64,000 nt of DNA from Halomonas salinarum (GTDB lineage Bacteria; Pseudomonadota; Gammaproteobacteria; Pseudomonadales; Halomonadaceae): assembly GCF_012062845.1 (NCBI RefSeq), contig NZ_WWNB01000002.1, positions 62,001 through 126,000 of the forward strand, given 5' to 3'. A program made the position numbers and the translations under genes. Position 1 is the stretch's first letter, and every line of letters starts with the position of its first letter. The notes below the pieces were generated by a model, which did not search any database, was not told the origin of the DNA, and worked only from the letters and a program-made list of their open reading frames with translations. Shown here one piece after another: positions 1-8,776 of this stretch.

Positions 1-89
1 CGCGACGGTTCGCTCAGGCCAATACAAATACGGACTATGCTTACCGCCCAGCACTCCATCGCTCAGCAAGGCTATCCACTACTCGCGTT

Positions 90-400
90 TCACTCCACTT
101 GCTCTGTTGCTTTATCCGTATCGATCGCTTGCATATCATCGAGCAGCAATTCATAGCTCCAGGCCACATCAGCAATATCGGACGGCGAGTAATAGATGAT
201 ATCGCCCTTAAAAGGGTAGTGGCTGACGGTAGTGGAAACCGAGAGCTTCGACATATCCACATCCTTTTTTGGGATGTAGTGACGACTGGGATAACCGCGC
301 TCGCGCATTTCAATGCCGTTACGGAAATCAGCAACTAAGGAGTCGCCAGCAAGGGGCCGCACCGGCCGGGAATGCGGATTAAAGCGGTTTGATCGGCCAT
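90..400 (-). pseudogene. DUF427-family protein, frameshifted
   Basis: The last 90 codons (GTG at 362 to the stop at 90) closely resemble the intact DUF427 protein at 5889-6233, sharing RERGYP, the YIPK(K/E)DV motif, a PFKGD motif and IADVAWSY. That frame has no normal start codon. An ATG at 400, with AAGGGA five bases upstream, opens a neighbouring frame reading MADQTALIRIPGR, which looks like a proper DUF427 N-terminus. It would join the downstream frame if one G were added near 363: the paralogue has CGGGTG where this copy has CGGTG. Adding that base gives a 103-residue protein, near the paralogue's 114. I infer a single-base deletion in a G run, real or a sequencing error. The biochemical role of DUF427 proteins is not established here. 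Confidence 0.65.
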
Positions 401-648
401 GGCATTCCCTTGCGTATCGGCTGATCCATCAGCCTAGAACGAGGGAATCAGAATGTCACCGTTTGGCGACAATTTCACTTAGGCTTTTGATCAACGTCAG
501 TATCATGAAACTAGTCCGCGCAACATCAACGAGGCATCAGATACGTGGCACTAACGCCACTTGCCCACCATGAGGGTGGCGATATTGGGCTGAGGGAAAC
601 TATCAGGATGAGTAAGGAGCAGCGGAGCGGCGCCGCTGACGCGATGCG

Positions 649-1092
649 TCACGGCGTATCCACGAGTTCCATATGCAGCAATGGGTAGGGTTTATCCAGG
701 CCGTCGAGCGGTGAGCGATCCCTGACGGCAAACCCCTTGTGCTGGTAAAAGCCCAGCGCCTGTGGGTTCTGTTCGTTCACGTCTACCTTGGTGGCGCCTT
801 GAGCCGTTACCGCGTCATCCAGCAGCAAGGAGCCGATGCCCTCCCCGCGCGCCTGCGGTGCTATGAACAGCATCTCGATATTGCCGTCGTGCACGCCACA
901 GAAGCCCAGAATTTCACCGTTCCCGTTTTTTACGCAAGTTAAATCGACCGCGCCGAAGTACTGCTCGTAAATAAGCGGCTTCAGCTCCAGGAGGTCCTGT
1001 TCGCGCAAGAAATCATGGGTTGCCCTGACCGATGCCTCCCAGACATCCAGCAGCTCACGATAGTCTGGTTTCCCTACGCTCTCGACGTTCAT
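649..1092 (-). CDS. GNAT-family N-acetyltransferase (YjaB-like)
   Basis: The 147-residue protein has the GNAT fold signature: the segment around residues 85-100 (MLFIAPQARGEGIGSLLL) matches motif A with the R/Q-x-x-G-x-G/A acetyl-CoA loop, followed by VDVNEQNPQALGFYQHKGF, the usual motif B. Length and these motifs resemble E. coli YjaB. The open frame extends upstream to 1164, but ATG 1092 is preferred because an AGAAGAG-like ribosome site precedes it and the domain starts there. It stands alone between unrelated genes. The substrate cannot be read from sequence; a small molecule or protein amine is possible. Confidence 0.85.
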   Translation of the reverse strand: MNVESVGKPDYRELLDVWEASVRATHDFLREQDLLELKPLIYEQYFGAVDLTCVKNGNGEILGFCGVHDGNIEMLFIAPQARGEGIGSLLLDDAVTAQGATKVDVNEQNPQALGFYQHKGFAVRDRSPLDGLDKPYPLLHMELVDTP

Positions 1093-1406
1093 CAAACACA
1101 CTCTTCTTGCGTCATGTACCGCTACCGCGCCCATAAAAGTCGCCATGCCGCCTGCTGGTGTCAAATGATGAAGGCGCTTGTCGAAGGTCTCGAAGCCGAT
1201 CCGCTCGGCGCTGACGCCAAAGTGAGGGCCTTCACCGACTTCGCGGCGGCACCACTCCGTCGAGTCGATATACTCTGGTAATCACAGACACCGCCTTTTT
1301 GGGTGCCTCTTCGTTCCGGCGTCGAGGAGCACGCTCAGGGTGTCGACGGCAGGCGGAGGCTATAGGATGGAGAACGAATCCTCGGCATCGCGTTCAAGGA
1401 GGCACC

Positions 1407-2402
1407 ATGCCTGCCACCCGCACGACCTCGCCCACCCTGGAGCGGTTCCACATAGCGTGGGATCTGCTCATCATCATGCTGGTAGTCGCCAACCTGGCCC
1501 TGCTGCTGTTCGATAGCCTCTTCCTGCTGCCACCGCTGAACGCGGCCTTCGAGGCGGTGGCGCCTGGTCTTTACGGCGCTTACGACCAGCACATCCATGC
1601 CAACTTCATAGCCATCGACCTGGCGTTCGTGGCTGTCTTTCTGTTCGATGTGCTGCTGGGCTGGACGGTGGCCATCGCCGAGCGGCACTACCACCGCTGG
1701 TTCTTCTACCCGTTCGTGCACTGGTACGACGTGCTGGGCTGTATTCCGCTGGGCGGCTTTAGGTTGCTGCGTATCCTGCGCGTCATCTCGCTTTTGCACC
1801 GGCTGCAGCGGATGGGCCTTATTGATGTGCGCCGCTGGCGTCTCTATGCCGTGTTCGCCAAGTACTACGACATCCTCATGGAGGAGCTCACCGACCGCAT
1901 CGCCATCCGCATGCTCGACAACGTGCAGGGCGAGCTGCGCGATAGCGATAAGCTTTCCAGCTCGTTGATGGAACGGGTGATACAGCCCCGCAAGCAGGCG
2001 CTGGTTCGCGAAATCAGCCAGCGGCTGGAGACCATGGCGGGTGACGCCTATACCCACAACCGCGACGACACGCTGCGCTACGTGCGCGGGCTGGTCGGCC
2101 GTACCCTCTCGGAGAGCCCGGAGCTTCAACGGTTGGGGCGCCTGCCGCTGGGCGGCCAGCTGGCCCGGGGGCTCGAGGGCTCGCTCTCTGACCTCGCCTG
2201 CCACCTGGTCGATGAAGCGCTGACGGGGCTGAAGTCGGCGGAGTTCTCCGCTCTGGTGGAGCACCTGGCCGATAGCGGCTTCGATGCCTGGCTACGCACC
2301 GATCCCAAAACCGAGCAGATCACCGAGCAGGTGCTGATCGACATGCTGGAGCTGCTCAAGGAGCAGATCGCGGTCAAGGGCTGGCAGCACAAGTACGATT
2401 GA
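1407..2402 (+). CDS. voltage-sensor-like four-helix membrane protein without a pore domain
   Basis: A start at ATG 1407 has AAGGAGG six bases upstream, giving 331 residues. The first 140 residues look like a voltage-sensor domain. S1 is about 15-41 and S2 about 64-90, with acidic D81. S3 (about 98-116) contains HWYDVLGCIPLG, like the W-x-D-x-x-x-x-x-P motif of cation channels. S4 carries regularly spaced arginines (R119, R122, R125, then H131/R132 and R135). After this there are no further hydrophobic segments and no selectivity filter; the remaining 190 residues are predicted soluble and helical. It is a single-gene unit. It may be an ion-transport-like protein, a proton channel or a voltage-coupled regulator; only the domain architecture is clear. 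Confidence 0.7.
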   Translation: MPATRTTSPTLERFHIAWDLLIIMLVVANLALLLFDSLFLLPPLNAAFEAVAPGLYGAYDQHIHANFIAIDLAFVAVFLFDVLLGWTVAIAERHYHRWFFYPFVHWYDVLGCIPLGGFRLLRILRVISLLHRLQRMGLIDVRRWRLYAVFAKYYDILMEELTDRIAIRMLDNVQGELRDSDKLSSSLMERVIQPRKQALVREISQRLETMAGDAYTHNRDDTLRYVRGLVGRTLSESPELQRLGRLPLGGQLARGLEGSLSDLACHLVDEALTGLKSAEFSALVEHLADSGFDAWLRTDPKTEQITEQVLIDMLELLKEQIAVKGWQHKYD

Positions 2403-2666
2403 GCAGCCAACGTCGACTACCCTTGGGCGCTGGCCATGAGGCCGCGCAGGCGCTGTTGGCCCTTGGTTAAGAACCGGTCAGAAGCCGACCAGGAGCCGGT
2501 CGGCGACCCGCTGACGTTTGGAGCACTATGCAGTCTCTGCCAGACTGAGGGGCACATTCATTCCGTGCTGGGATGAGCGTGGCCTGCCGTTGGCGCCCTT
2601 TTCACCAGGCCGCTATCGCCACGCACTCATCCTTCTTGCATGGGAATAATCGACAGGAGGTTAGCC

Positions 2667-3683
2667 GTGACGACTAGCCCATCGACTATCTTGCCCCTCG
2701 ATCCAGAACGCGTTGCCACGATTGAAAGGTTTGGCGGCACGATCACGCCGCTTGACCCGATAGGTGCCGAAGTGAGGGGCATCGACTTGTCCTCGCGAGA
2801 CACACCGCCAGCAGACGTTGTCGAGGCACTTGAGCATGAAATGGCCAACCGCGGCTTCCTGGTGTTCAAGAACGAAATGCCATTGGAGGCTGAGGATTTT
2901 CTGCGCGCCAGCTGCTGGTGGGGCGGCAAGGAATTGCACAGCACCCACGGCGTACACCCGGCCACACCCAAGGGCAATCAGCATATCTTCCGCCTGTCGA
3001 ACGATCCCCGCCACGGCATCCCCGGCGTGGGCCCGCAATGGCACAATGATGGCAGCTTTATCCCGGATACCTTTTCGCACTCGGGTTACCACATCATTCG
3101 CCCGGCGGAGAAAGGCGGCGGCACCTATTTCGCCCATCAGGGTGCCGCTTATGATGCGCTGCCGGAAGATCGTAAAGCATTCTGGGGTCGTCTTTCCTCG
3201 GTCAATTCCGCGTCAGGCGTCCTGCATCCGGTGGTGCATGAGCACCCGATCTCACAGAAAAAGTGCATTTGGCTGCACCTGGGCATGACGGGCGCTGTCA
3301 TTGAGAAGCTACCCAATCAGGATGGCTTTCGGCTGTTGAATGCCGAGGAAATGACGCAGCTTTGCCATGAGTACAACGACATACTCAATGCCGGTTTGGA
3401 AAATGGCTACGCCATCGAATTCGAGTATCAGGAAAACGACTGCGTCTTTATCGACAATCTGGCGGTCGCGCATCGCGCCGCCCCTGGCGCCCACTTGCCC
3501 GCCGATGAACAAGGGTTGCGGATCATGCATCGCAGTACCGTTCGCGGCGTTCAAGCGCTTGCTCCTGGCTTTGATTTGCCGGCGCACCTGAATATTGATC
3601 AGGCAAGCCCATTTGGCGAAGGTGTCTGGAAAGGCGGCGGTATCGGCTTCAGGTGGGAAGATGGCATTCCCATGCAGAACTGA
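2667..3683 (+). CDS. TauD/TfdA-family Fe(II)/2-oxoglutarate dioxygenase
   Basis: The protein has 338 residues. A GTG start at 2667 is chosen because a perfect AGGAGG lies six bases upstream; the frame is open a further nine codons. The facial-triad HxD is WHNDGSF (H126, D128), and the distal histidine is in DNLAVAHRA (H269), followed by arginines in the LRIMHRSTVRG segment that would bind 2-oxoglutarate. The family hydroxylates small organic substrates such as taurine, sulfonates, 2,4-D or carnitine precursors, with decarboxylation of 2-oxoglutarate. No transporter or sulfur gene is adjacent, so the substrate is not indicated. It ends at a hairpin shared with the convergent cyclase gene. Confidence 0.88.
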   Translation: MTTSPSTILPLDPERVATIERFGGTITPLDPIGAEVRGIDLSSRDTPPADVVEALEHEMANRGFLVFKNEMPLEAEDFLRASCWWGGKELHSTHGVHPATPKGNQHIFRLSNDPRHGIPGVGPQWHNDGSFIPDTFSHSGYHIIRPAEKGGGTYFAHQGAAYDALPEDRKAFWGRLSSVNSASGVLHPVVHEHPISQKKCIWLHLGMTGAVIEKLPNQDGFRLLNAEEMTQLCHEYNDILNAGLENGYAIEFEYQENDCVFIDNLAVAHRAAPGAHLPADEQGLRIMHRSTVRGVQALAPGFDLPAHLNIDQASPFGEGVWKGGGIGFRWEDGIPMQN

Positions 3684-3720
3684 TAGCGAACGAATGGCAA
3701 ACCTGTGAGAAAACCGCGTT

Positions 3721-3784
3721 AGGCTATTTCTGAGACAGGCTATTTCTGGAACAGGTCATGCCTGAAAGAGGTCATGCCTGAAAC
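3721..3784. repeat. four imperfect 16-bp tandem repeats
   Basis: Four adjacent 16-base units read aggctatttctgagac, aggctatttctggaac, aggtcatgcctgaaag and aggtcatgcctgaaac. They lie between the dioxygenase stop and the terminator hairpin. The first pair and second pair are each nearly identical, suggesting two rounds of slippage duplication. Confidence 0.8.
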
Positions 3785-3809
3785 CGGCATGAATACCTGG
3801 AACAAGGTC

Positions 3810-3843
3810 ATGGCGGGCACTTCATCTATCTGAAGCCCGCCAT
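3810..3843. terminator. bidirectional terminator hairpin
   Basis: A perfect 9-bp stem (ATGGCGGGC at 3810-3818 with GCCCGCCAT at 3835-3843) and a 16-base loop sits exactly between two convergent genes. The poly-T tracts are poor, so termination strength is uncertain. Confidence 0.55.
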
Positions 3844-3844
3844 T

Positions 3845-5602
3845 CTAGATGGTGCTCGTGGCGTCTATTAAGGATGCCTCGTCTCGTTGACTGGCCTGCT
3901 TGACGCGGTTTCGCCCGGCAAGCTTGGCCTCGTAAAGCGCTTTGTCTCCCCGGCGGACAAAGTCTCTCTCCGTCTCTTCATAATCGAACTTCGCCACGCC
4001 AAAGCTTGCCGTTATGTGACCGACCGTCTCGAAATGCTGGTTACCCAACGCTTGGCGCAGACGCTCTGCGAGGTTCAAGGCCTTTTCAAGTGAGGTTTCC
4101 GGCGCCAGAATCGCAAATTCCTCGCCGCCCCAGCGGCTGACTATGTCACTCTTGCGGACCTGATCGAAAAGGGTCTTCGCGACGCCGCGCAGCACGTCGT
4201 CGCCTACCGCGTGGCCATGGGTATCGTTAATGGGCTTGAAGTGATCCAGGTCTAGATAGATCAGTGCCAGCGGTCGGTGATAGCGGCGAGCGGTCGCGCA
4301 AGTCATTTTCAGCCGGTCTTCGAAGCCCTGACGATTGAGTGCCTGGGTCAAGTAGTCCAGTTCGGCCCGCTTTTGATCGCTTATATCACGCATTAGCGAG
4401 TAAAAGCCCTGAACACTACCCTGGGCGTTGTATTCAGGGGTGAAGTCAACTTCTACCGGCGTGATAGTGCCATCGGGATTAGGCAGCAACTGCTCGAAGG
4501 CGACGCGTTCGCCTGCCAGCGCCGACTGCATATAGGGCCGGGTTTGTTCAAACACTTCTTCGCCCATCAACTCTGCTACCGGCTTGCCCACAATCTGTTC
4601 GGCCACGCGGTGATACCAGCGAGTGTAGGCGGCGTTGATCTCGCGGTAGTGCAGCTGCGAATCAATGAACGCGATCAGAATCGGCAACGCATCCACCAGC
4701 TGGTTTCGTCGCTCTCGCTCCCCCATGTAGAGTTGGGCATCGGCAAGCGAAGACGCGAGCACATGGCTCGCCATATTAAGCAGTTGCAGATCACTGTCGG
4801 TAAAGGCGTGAGGGCGTGCGGAGTAGACCTTGAGCACGCCAAAGCAGAGTCCCTGATGGGTCAGCGGCACCAGCAGGCCAGAACGGAAGCCGACCCGGTC
4901 GGCGGCAGCCCGAGCCACCCGCGCATCTTCGTGGCTATCGCGACAGTGGATCGACTCGCGCTTGAGATAACAGGTACCTGAAAGACTGCTGGCGATGGGC
5001 AGCCGCATCCCTATTGTCTCCACACCCCGGCCGCTGACGGAGGTGTAGACCATGTCGCTTTGCTCGGCTTCTTCTATCGCAGCGCCATCGGCGCCGGTCA
5101 CCGCCCGTGCCTTCTCGACCACCTGATCGCGAATGGTCTGCAAGTCTAGCCCGGCGGTACTCACGAGCCTCTGGATGTCAGAAAGGGTTTGCAGCTGCTG
5201 GCGCTGATGCTCCAGATTGCGCATGGCAGAAACATCACGCTGGCTGGCGATGAAATAGCGCGGCCGGTCTCCAGCAGGAAAGGGGCGAACCGTCCATTCC
5301 ATACGAAACGGACTGCCATCCTTGCGATAGTTCACCGTTTCACCAGAGAACACCTCCCCCGCCAGCAACTGCTGTCTCAGGGTCTGCATCAGCTCGACAT
5401 CGGTTTCCGGGCCCTGAAGCAGCCGAGGCGTCTTTCCTACCACTTCATCCGCGCTATAGCCTGTCATCTCGCAAAAGGCAGGGTTCGCGTAGACGATGGT
5501 GGGCCCGGGACGATCAAGCTGATTATCGGTGATCAGAATCGCTTCGCGCACGGCGTCTAGCGTCGCTTTCAGCAATCCATCATCGTATATGGCGGAAGTC
5601 AT
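3845..5602 (-). CDS. PAS-GAF-PAS-GGDEF diguanylate cyclase
   Basis: The 585-residue soluble protein makes c-di-GMP from two GTP. An N-terminal PAS domain (about 8-125) contains NPAFCEMTGYS and GKTPRLLQG; this resembles a LOV domain but has no photoactive cysteine in the GxNCRFLQG position. A GAF domain covers about 140-290, a second PAS about 300-420, and GGDEF about 425-575. The active-site motif is GGEEF (near residue 495), and an RKSD sequence five residues before it fits the inhibitory I-site. There is no membrane segment, so input is probably an intracellular ligand, redox or oxygen signal. It is monocistronic and convergent with the dioxygenase gene. Confidence 0.92.
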   Translation of the reverse strand: MTSAIYDDGLLKATLDAVREAILITDNQLDRPGPTIVYANPAFCEMTGYSADEVVGKTPRLLQGPETDVELMQTLRQQLLAGEVFSGETVNYRKDGSPFRMEWTVRPFPAGDRPRYFIASQRDVSAMRNLEHQRQQLQTLSDIQRLVSTAGLDLQTIRDQVVEKARAVTGADGAAIEEAEQSDMVYTSVSGRGVETIGMRLPIASSLSGTCYLKRESIHCRDSHEDARVARAAADRVGFRSGLLVPLTHQGLCFGVLKVYSARPHAFTDSDLQLLNMASHVLASSLADAQLYMGERERRNQLVDALPILIAFIDSQLHYREINAAYTRWYHRVAEQIVGKPVAELMGEEVFEQTRPYMQSALAGERVAFEQLLPNPDGTITPVEVDFTPEYNAQGSVQGFYSLMRDISDQKRAELDYLTQALNRQGFEDRLKMTCATARRYHRPLALIYLDLDHFKPINDTHGHAVGDDVLRGVAKTLFDQVRKSDIVSRWGGEEFAILAPETSLEKALNLAERLRQALGNQHFETVGHITASFGVAKFDYEETERDFVRRGDKALYEAKLAGRNRVKQASQRDEASLIDATSTI

Positions 5603-5811
5603 TGCTTTCTCTTGTGCCTTTTACGAGCCTGTATTCAGGAGGGTGTGACGGCAAAAGCCAAACCCTCAATGAGCTCAACCTGATAAAAAGGTGCCAAGCT
5701 GGCGAATTCAATGCTTCCGTGCATTTTCGCCATCATTGTAGTCGAGCCAAATGTGTTCAAGCATTGGTATAAGCCTGCTTTGGGTGGCTTATTCATGCTT
5801 TTAAGACTGAC

Positions 5812-5851
5812 GAATGTAGGTAGTTATCTCTGAATGTAGGTAGTTATCTCT
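5812..5851. repeat. two perfect 20-bp tandem repeats
   Basis: The unit gaatgtaggtagttatctct occurs twice back to back, at 5812-5831 and 5832-5851, in the 290-bp space between the cyclase start and the DUF427 stop. The rest of that space shows nothing I can identify. Confidence 0.85.
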
Positions 5852-5888
5852 GAGGGCAAGAGCAGGTTCAGGTCAGCGAAAGCCACCA

Positions 5889-6233
5889 TCACTCCAGCTG
5901 CTCCGTGACCTTTTTTCCATCGAACGCCAGGTGCCCCGCAATCGCTTTCATCTCTTCATTCGGTTGTCCGTAACTCCATGCCACATCGGCGATAGTGTCG
6001 AGTGAGTAATACACGGTGTCGCCCTTGAAGGGGCAATGGGTGACGGTTGAAGACACCGATAGCATCGACATAGCCACATCTTCCTTGGGGATGTAGTAGC
6101 GATCGGGGTAGCCGCGCTCGCGCAGTTCGATGGCGTTTTCGGTATCAGCGATCAGGGTGTTACCGGAATGGATGCGCACCCGGCCGGAATGCGGGTGCAA
6201 GGTGATGCGGGGCGACGCTGAAGCGGCAGACAT
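5889..6233 (-). CDS. DUF427 domain-containing protein
   Basis: The protein has 114 residues, and ATG 6233 is preceded by GAGGAG. It is a compact single-domain DUF427 protein with the conserved RERGYP, YYIPKEDV, CPFKGDTVYYS and IADVAWSY motifs in the usual order. No signal peptide or membrane segment is visible. The family is widespread in bacteria and fungi without a firmly assigned activity. It is a paralogue of the frameshifted copy at 90-400. The downstream gene on the same strand runs in from a separate unit upstream, so no operon is implied. Confidence 0.85.
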   Translation of the reverse strand: MSAASASPRITLHPHSGRVRIHSGNTLIADTENAIELRERGYPDRYYIPKEDVAMSMLSVSSTVTHCPFKGDTVYYSLDTIADVAWSYGQPNEEMKAIAGHLAFDGKKVTEQLE

Positions 6234-6328
6234 GTCACGGCTCCTCTTCTGGCTTGTTAAACCTCTAGCGTAACAGGCACACACCAGAGCCATCTGGGCT
6301 GTGACAGGCTTTCAACAACGTCATTTGT

Positions 6329-7099
6329 TCAGGATAGGCGCCTGAGATCGCTCGAATGGTCGATATCCAGGTGAATCCCCGGATCATCGACGGCAAGCTC
6401 AATAGCGTGTTCCCGATTGGCACGAATCACGCTTCGCGCCCCTTCATCCTTGCGATTCTCCCCTTGCTCTTCGCGCTCCTCTTCAAAGCCCTCTTGACCA
6501 TTCCCTTCACCACCCTTTTCACCACCCAAGGCGGCAAGTTCAGGCCAAAAGGCGCGACCGAACAGCACGGGGTGACCGGGCCTGCCGGCCTGCACCGGTC
6601 GCACGATGCATTGGCTTGTTATCCGGCGCTGTAAGGCCTCTAACGTTTCGGGGCGCAAGGCAGGCATGTCGCCAAGCAGAATAGCCGCGGCCTGCACGTC
6701 GATGAGGTCATCATCGGCTTGCAGGGCATGGAAGGCATCGCTGATGCTCGCGGCGAGCCCTGCGCTGGCATGGGCGGCGCGAATGACCGGGGTATCGGAT
6801 GAAAGCCCGAGTGCGAGGGGGTCGTCGTCTTCACGCAGCACCACGCGCAGCGCGGGAAAGGCCGTCGCCACCAAGGCCACGGTGGCGGCAAGCAGGCGAC
6901 GACCATCCGGCAGGGTTGCCAGGCGCTTGTCGTCGACACCGAAGCGCCGAGAGGCACCGGCGGCCATGATCAAGGCGATACTTGTCGACGCAGGGTTTGT
7001 CACGTTGTGTCGGGCATTGTGGTCGGCGCTTTTGTCAGCCAGACCGTCATTGGGGTGCGCAGAAGGCGTGGAAGGCATAGCGCTTGGGGTTCGCTCCAT
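6329..7099 (-). CDS. MobA/MocA-like nucleotidyltransferase with an acidic insert
   Basis: A 256-residue protein of the NTP-transferase family that attaches CMP or GMP to molybdopterin. The N-terminal nucleotide loop is LIMAAGASRRFG (about residues 42-53), and LLGDMPALRP is the metal-binding GDMP motif. GRPGHPVLFGRAFW is typical of MocA-type cytidylyltransferases. Between ELAALGG and DEGARSVI, normally a short continuous LxGDxGAR loop, there is an insert of about 25 residues rich in Glu, Gly and Gln. The first 35 residues are also non-conserved, so the true start may be further in; no strong ribosome site precedes ATG 7099. No molybdoenzyme gene is nearby. Confidence 0.82.
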   Translation of the reverse strand: MERTPSAMPSTPSAHPNDGLADKSADHNARHNVTNPASTSIALIMAAGASRRFGVDDKRLATLPDGRRLLAATVALVATAFPALRVVLREDDDPLALGLSSDTPVIRAAHASAGLAASISDAFHALQADDDLIDVQAAAILLGDMPALRPETLEALQRRITSQCIVRPVQAGRPGHPVLFGRAFWPELAALGGEKGGEGNGQEGFEEEREEQGENRKDEGARSVIRANREHAIELAVDDPGIHLDIDHSSDLRRLS

Positions 7100-7114
7100 A
7101 AAGCTGGGGGCAAA

Positions 7115-7218
7115 AGGGCTGATAACGTCGGGGCTGATAACGCAGGGGCCGATAACATAGGGGCTTAGCCATTGGGACGAATGACATAGGGGCTGATGAC
7201 ATAGGGGCTGAGGACATA
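7115..7218. repeat. 15-bp tandem repeat array
   Basis: The consensus unit is ggggctgataacata. Units lie at 7115-7129, 7130-7144, 7145-7159, 7189-7203 and 7204-7218, with one degenerate 29-base double unit at 7160-7188. The array sits just upstream of the nucleotidyltransferase start and fills much of the 358-bp gap before the DUF1499 gene. The rest of the gap holds no gene I can support. Confidence 0.85.
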
Positions 7219-7458
7219 GAAGCTGGCGTAAAGAATAGCGCCGGGCGTAGGTTGTCCGCCAGGCTCGGGGCTACCTGCCTCTATCCCGTTTTTATGAGGC
7301 CCTGCCAAGGCAAGCGCAATGGGACACCGGCACAACGTGGGCAAGAGTACCTCCCAGCACGTATGCTGAGGACCACTGATACAGAGGCAACTCGATAGAA
7401 ACCAAGCGCCCGCTTAACCGCCAGTGAATAGCGGGTCACTGATCAACAAGGAGTTGAG

Positions 7459-8226
7459 ATGGCATCACCCATATTCAAGCCGCACTCGCGCGGCGGTGCA
7501 TGGCCGGTTGTAATCGCCTGGCTGGGGGTTGTGTTGCTGGTCGTGGCGGGCGTGCTGATGGCAGGGTCGGGCACGGCCTATCGATGGGATTGGGTAGCGC
7601 TTGGGACGTCGTTCTCGATGCTGCGTCAGGGTGCGCACATTGCGGTGGCTGCTGGTGCGGTTGGGCTGGTGGCGGTCATCGTCGCGGCGTTCTGCCGCCG
7701 CCCGCGCCCATTGCTGACAGGGCTTATCACCAGTACAGCCGTGGTGGCGATGCTCGCCCTGCCCGCTCATATGATGCAGCGCGCACAGACGGTGCCACCG
7801 ATCCATGACATCACCACCGATCTTGAGAATCCGCCCACCTTCGAGGCGCTAGCAGAGGCACGCGACGCTGCCCCCAATGCAGTGGCCTACCCGCAGGGCT
7901 TCGCCGACCAGCAGCAAGCCGCGTACGGCAGGCTGAGCGCGATCCATCTGTCGCTTTCCATGGAGGATGCCATGGCGGCGGTAGAGGCTACGGTAGAGGC
8001 TCAGGGCTGGGAGATTGCCGCCGTCAGTGATTCGAAGCTCGAGGCCACGGCGACCACTCGCTGGTTCGGCTTCAAGGACGATGTGGTGATTCGCCTGACA
8101 GAGAAAGGCGACGGTGTTCGCGTCGATATGCGCTCGGCCTCACGGATCGGCCAGAGTGACCTGGGGACCAATGCTGCACGCATTCAGGATTTCCTGATGG
8201 CCCTGCATGAACGCGCGGCGCAATAG
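7459..8226 (+). CDS. DUF1499 domain membrane protein
   Basis: The 255-residue protein starts at ATG 7459 behind AAGGAG. Three hydrophobic segments (about 15-36, 58-82 and 90-108) are followed by a soluble C-terminal domain beginning VPPIHDITTDLENPP, the hallmark of DUF1499. The conserved tail ends with a DGVRVDMRSASRIGQSDLG motif. The domain probably sits on the periplasmic side. Function is unknown; the family is common in proteobacteria. It is followed closely by a small coiled-coil gene on the same strand. Confidence 0.82.
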   Translation: MASPIFKPHSRGGAWPVVIAWLGVVLLVVAGVLMAGSGTAYRWDWVALGTSFSMLRQGAHIAVAAGAVGLVAVIVAAFCRRPRPLLTGLITSTAVVAMLALPAHMMQRAQTVPPIHDITTDLENPPTFEALAEARDAAPNAVAYPQGFADQQQAAYGRLSAIHLSLSMEDAMAAVEATVEAQGWEIAAVSDSKLEATATTRWFGFKDDVVIRLTEKGDGVRVDMRSASRIGQSDLGTNAARIQDFLMALHERAAQ

Positions 8227-8344
8227 GATGGCTGTCTTGCAACCCACCCGGCGGGGTATGCCATCCTGAGATATAGATGCCTTGTCGCCAGACGATAGGC
8301 TATCTTCAAGCTTCCACTTGTCAGAAGACGGAAAGGAGACCCAC

Positions 8345-8632
8345 ATGAGCGACAGGAATGCCTACGAACAGAAGCTGCGTGCCAAGCTGGATGAGCTGCA
8401 GGCCGAGGTCGATAAGATGAAGGCGCGTGCCCAAAGCGCTGAAGCCGATGCACGTATCGAGCATGAGAAAGAGGTCGATCAGCTCGAGGCCAAACGCGAT
8501 GAGATGCGTAAGAAGCTCGACGAGCTGCGCAACTCAAGCGACGATGCCTGGGATGATGTGAAAGCGGGCGCGGAACGTGCCTGGGCCTCGCTCAGTGAAT
8601 CCCTTGAGAAGGCGCGCAGCCGCTTCAAGTAA
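8345..8632 (+). CDS. small coiled-coil protein
   Basis: The 95-residue highly charged protein starts at ATG 8345 with AAGGAG nearby. Residues 5-75 form an almost continuous heptad-like coiled coil rich in Lys, Glu and Ala, followed by DDAWDDVKAGAERAWASLSESLEKA. That tail resembles the small stress-associated coiled-coil proteins of proteobacteria and cyanobacteria. No signal peptide or membrane anchor is seen. The role is unknown; membrane or DNA association through the amphipathic tail is a guess. It may be cotranscribed with the DUF1499 gene 118 bp upstream. Confidence 0.78.
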   Translation: MSDRNAYEQKLRAKLDELQAEVDKMKARAQSAEADARIEHEKEVDQLEAKRDEMRKKLDELRNSSDDAWDDVKAGAERAWASLSESLEKARSRFK

Positions 8633-8776
8633 TCCACCTTTTGGCCTATCCATCCGCGAGTGGCGCCCATCAGCGGCGCCCTCGATTTTCATCACCACCC
8701 TCGATTTTTATCGCCACGCCGAAGTTGATAGACCCTGCGCTTAACTGAGTCATCGTGAGCCCATCATCGAGAAGAT

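Noticed and set aside
5190-5602. LOV blue-light domain in the cyclase
   Set aside because: The LOV motif needs a cysteine in GxNCRFLQG; this PAS domain has GKTPRLLQG, so no photochemistry is predicted.
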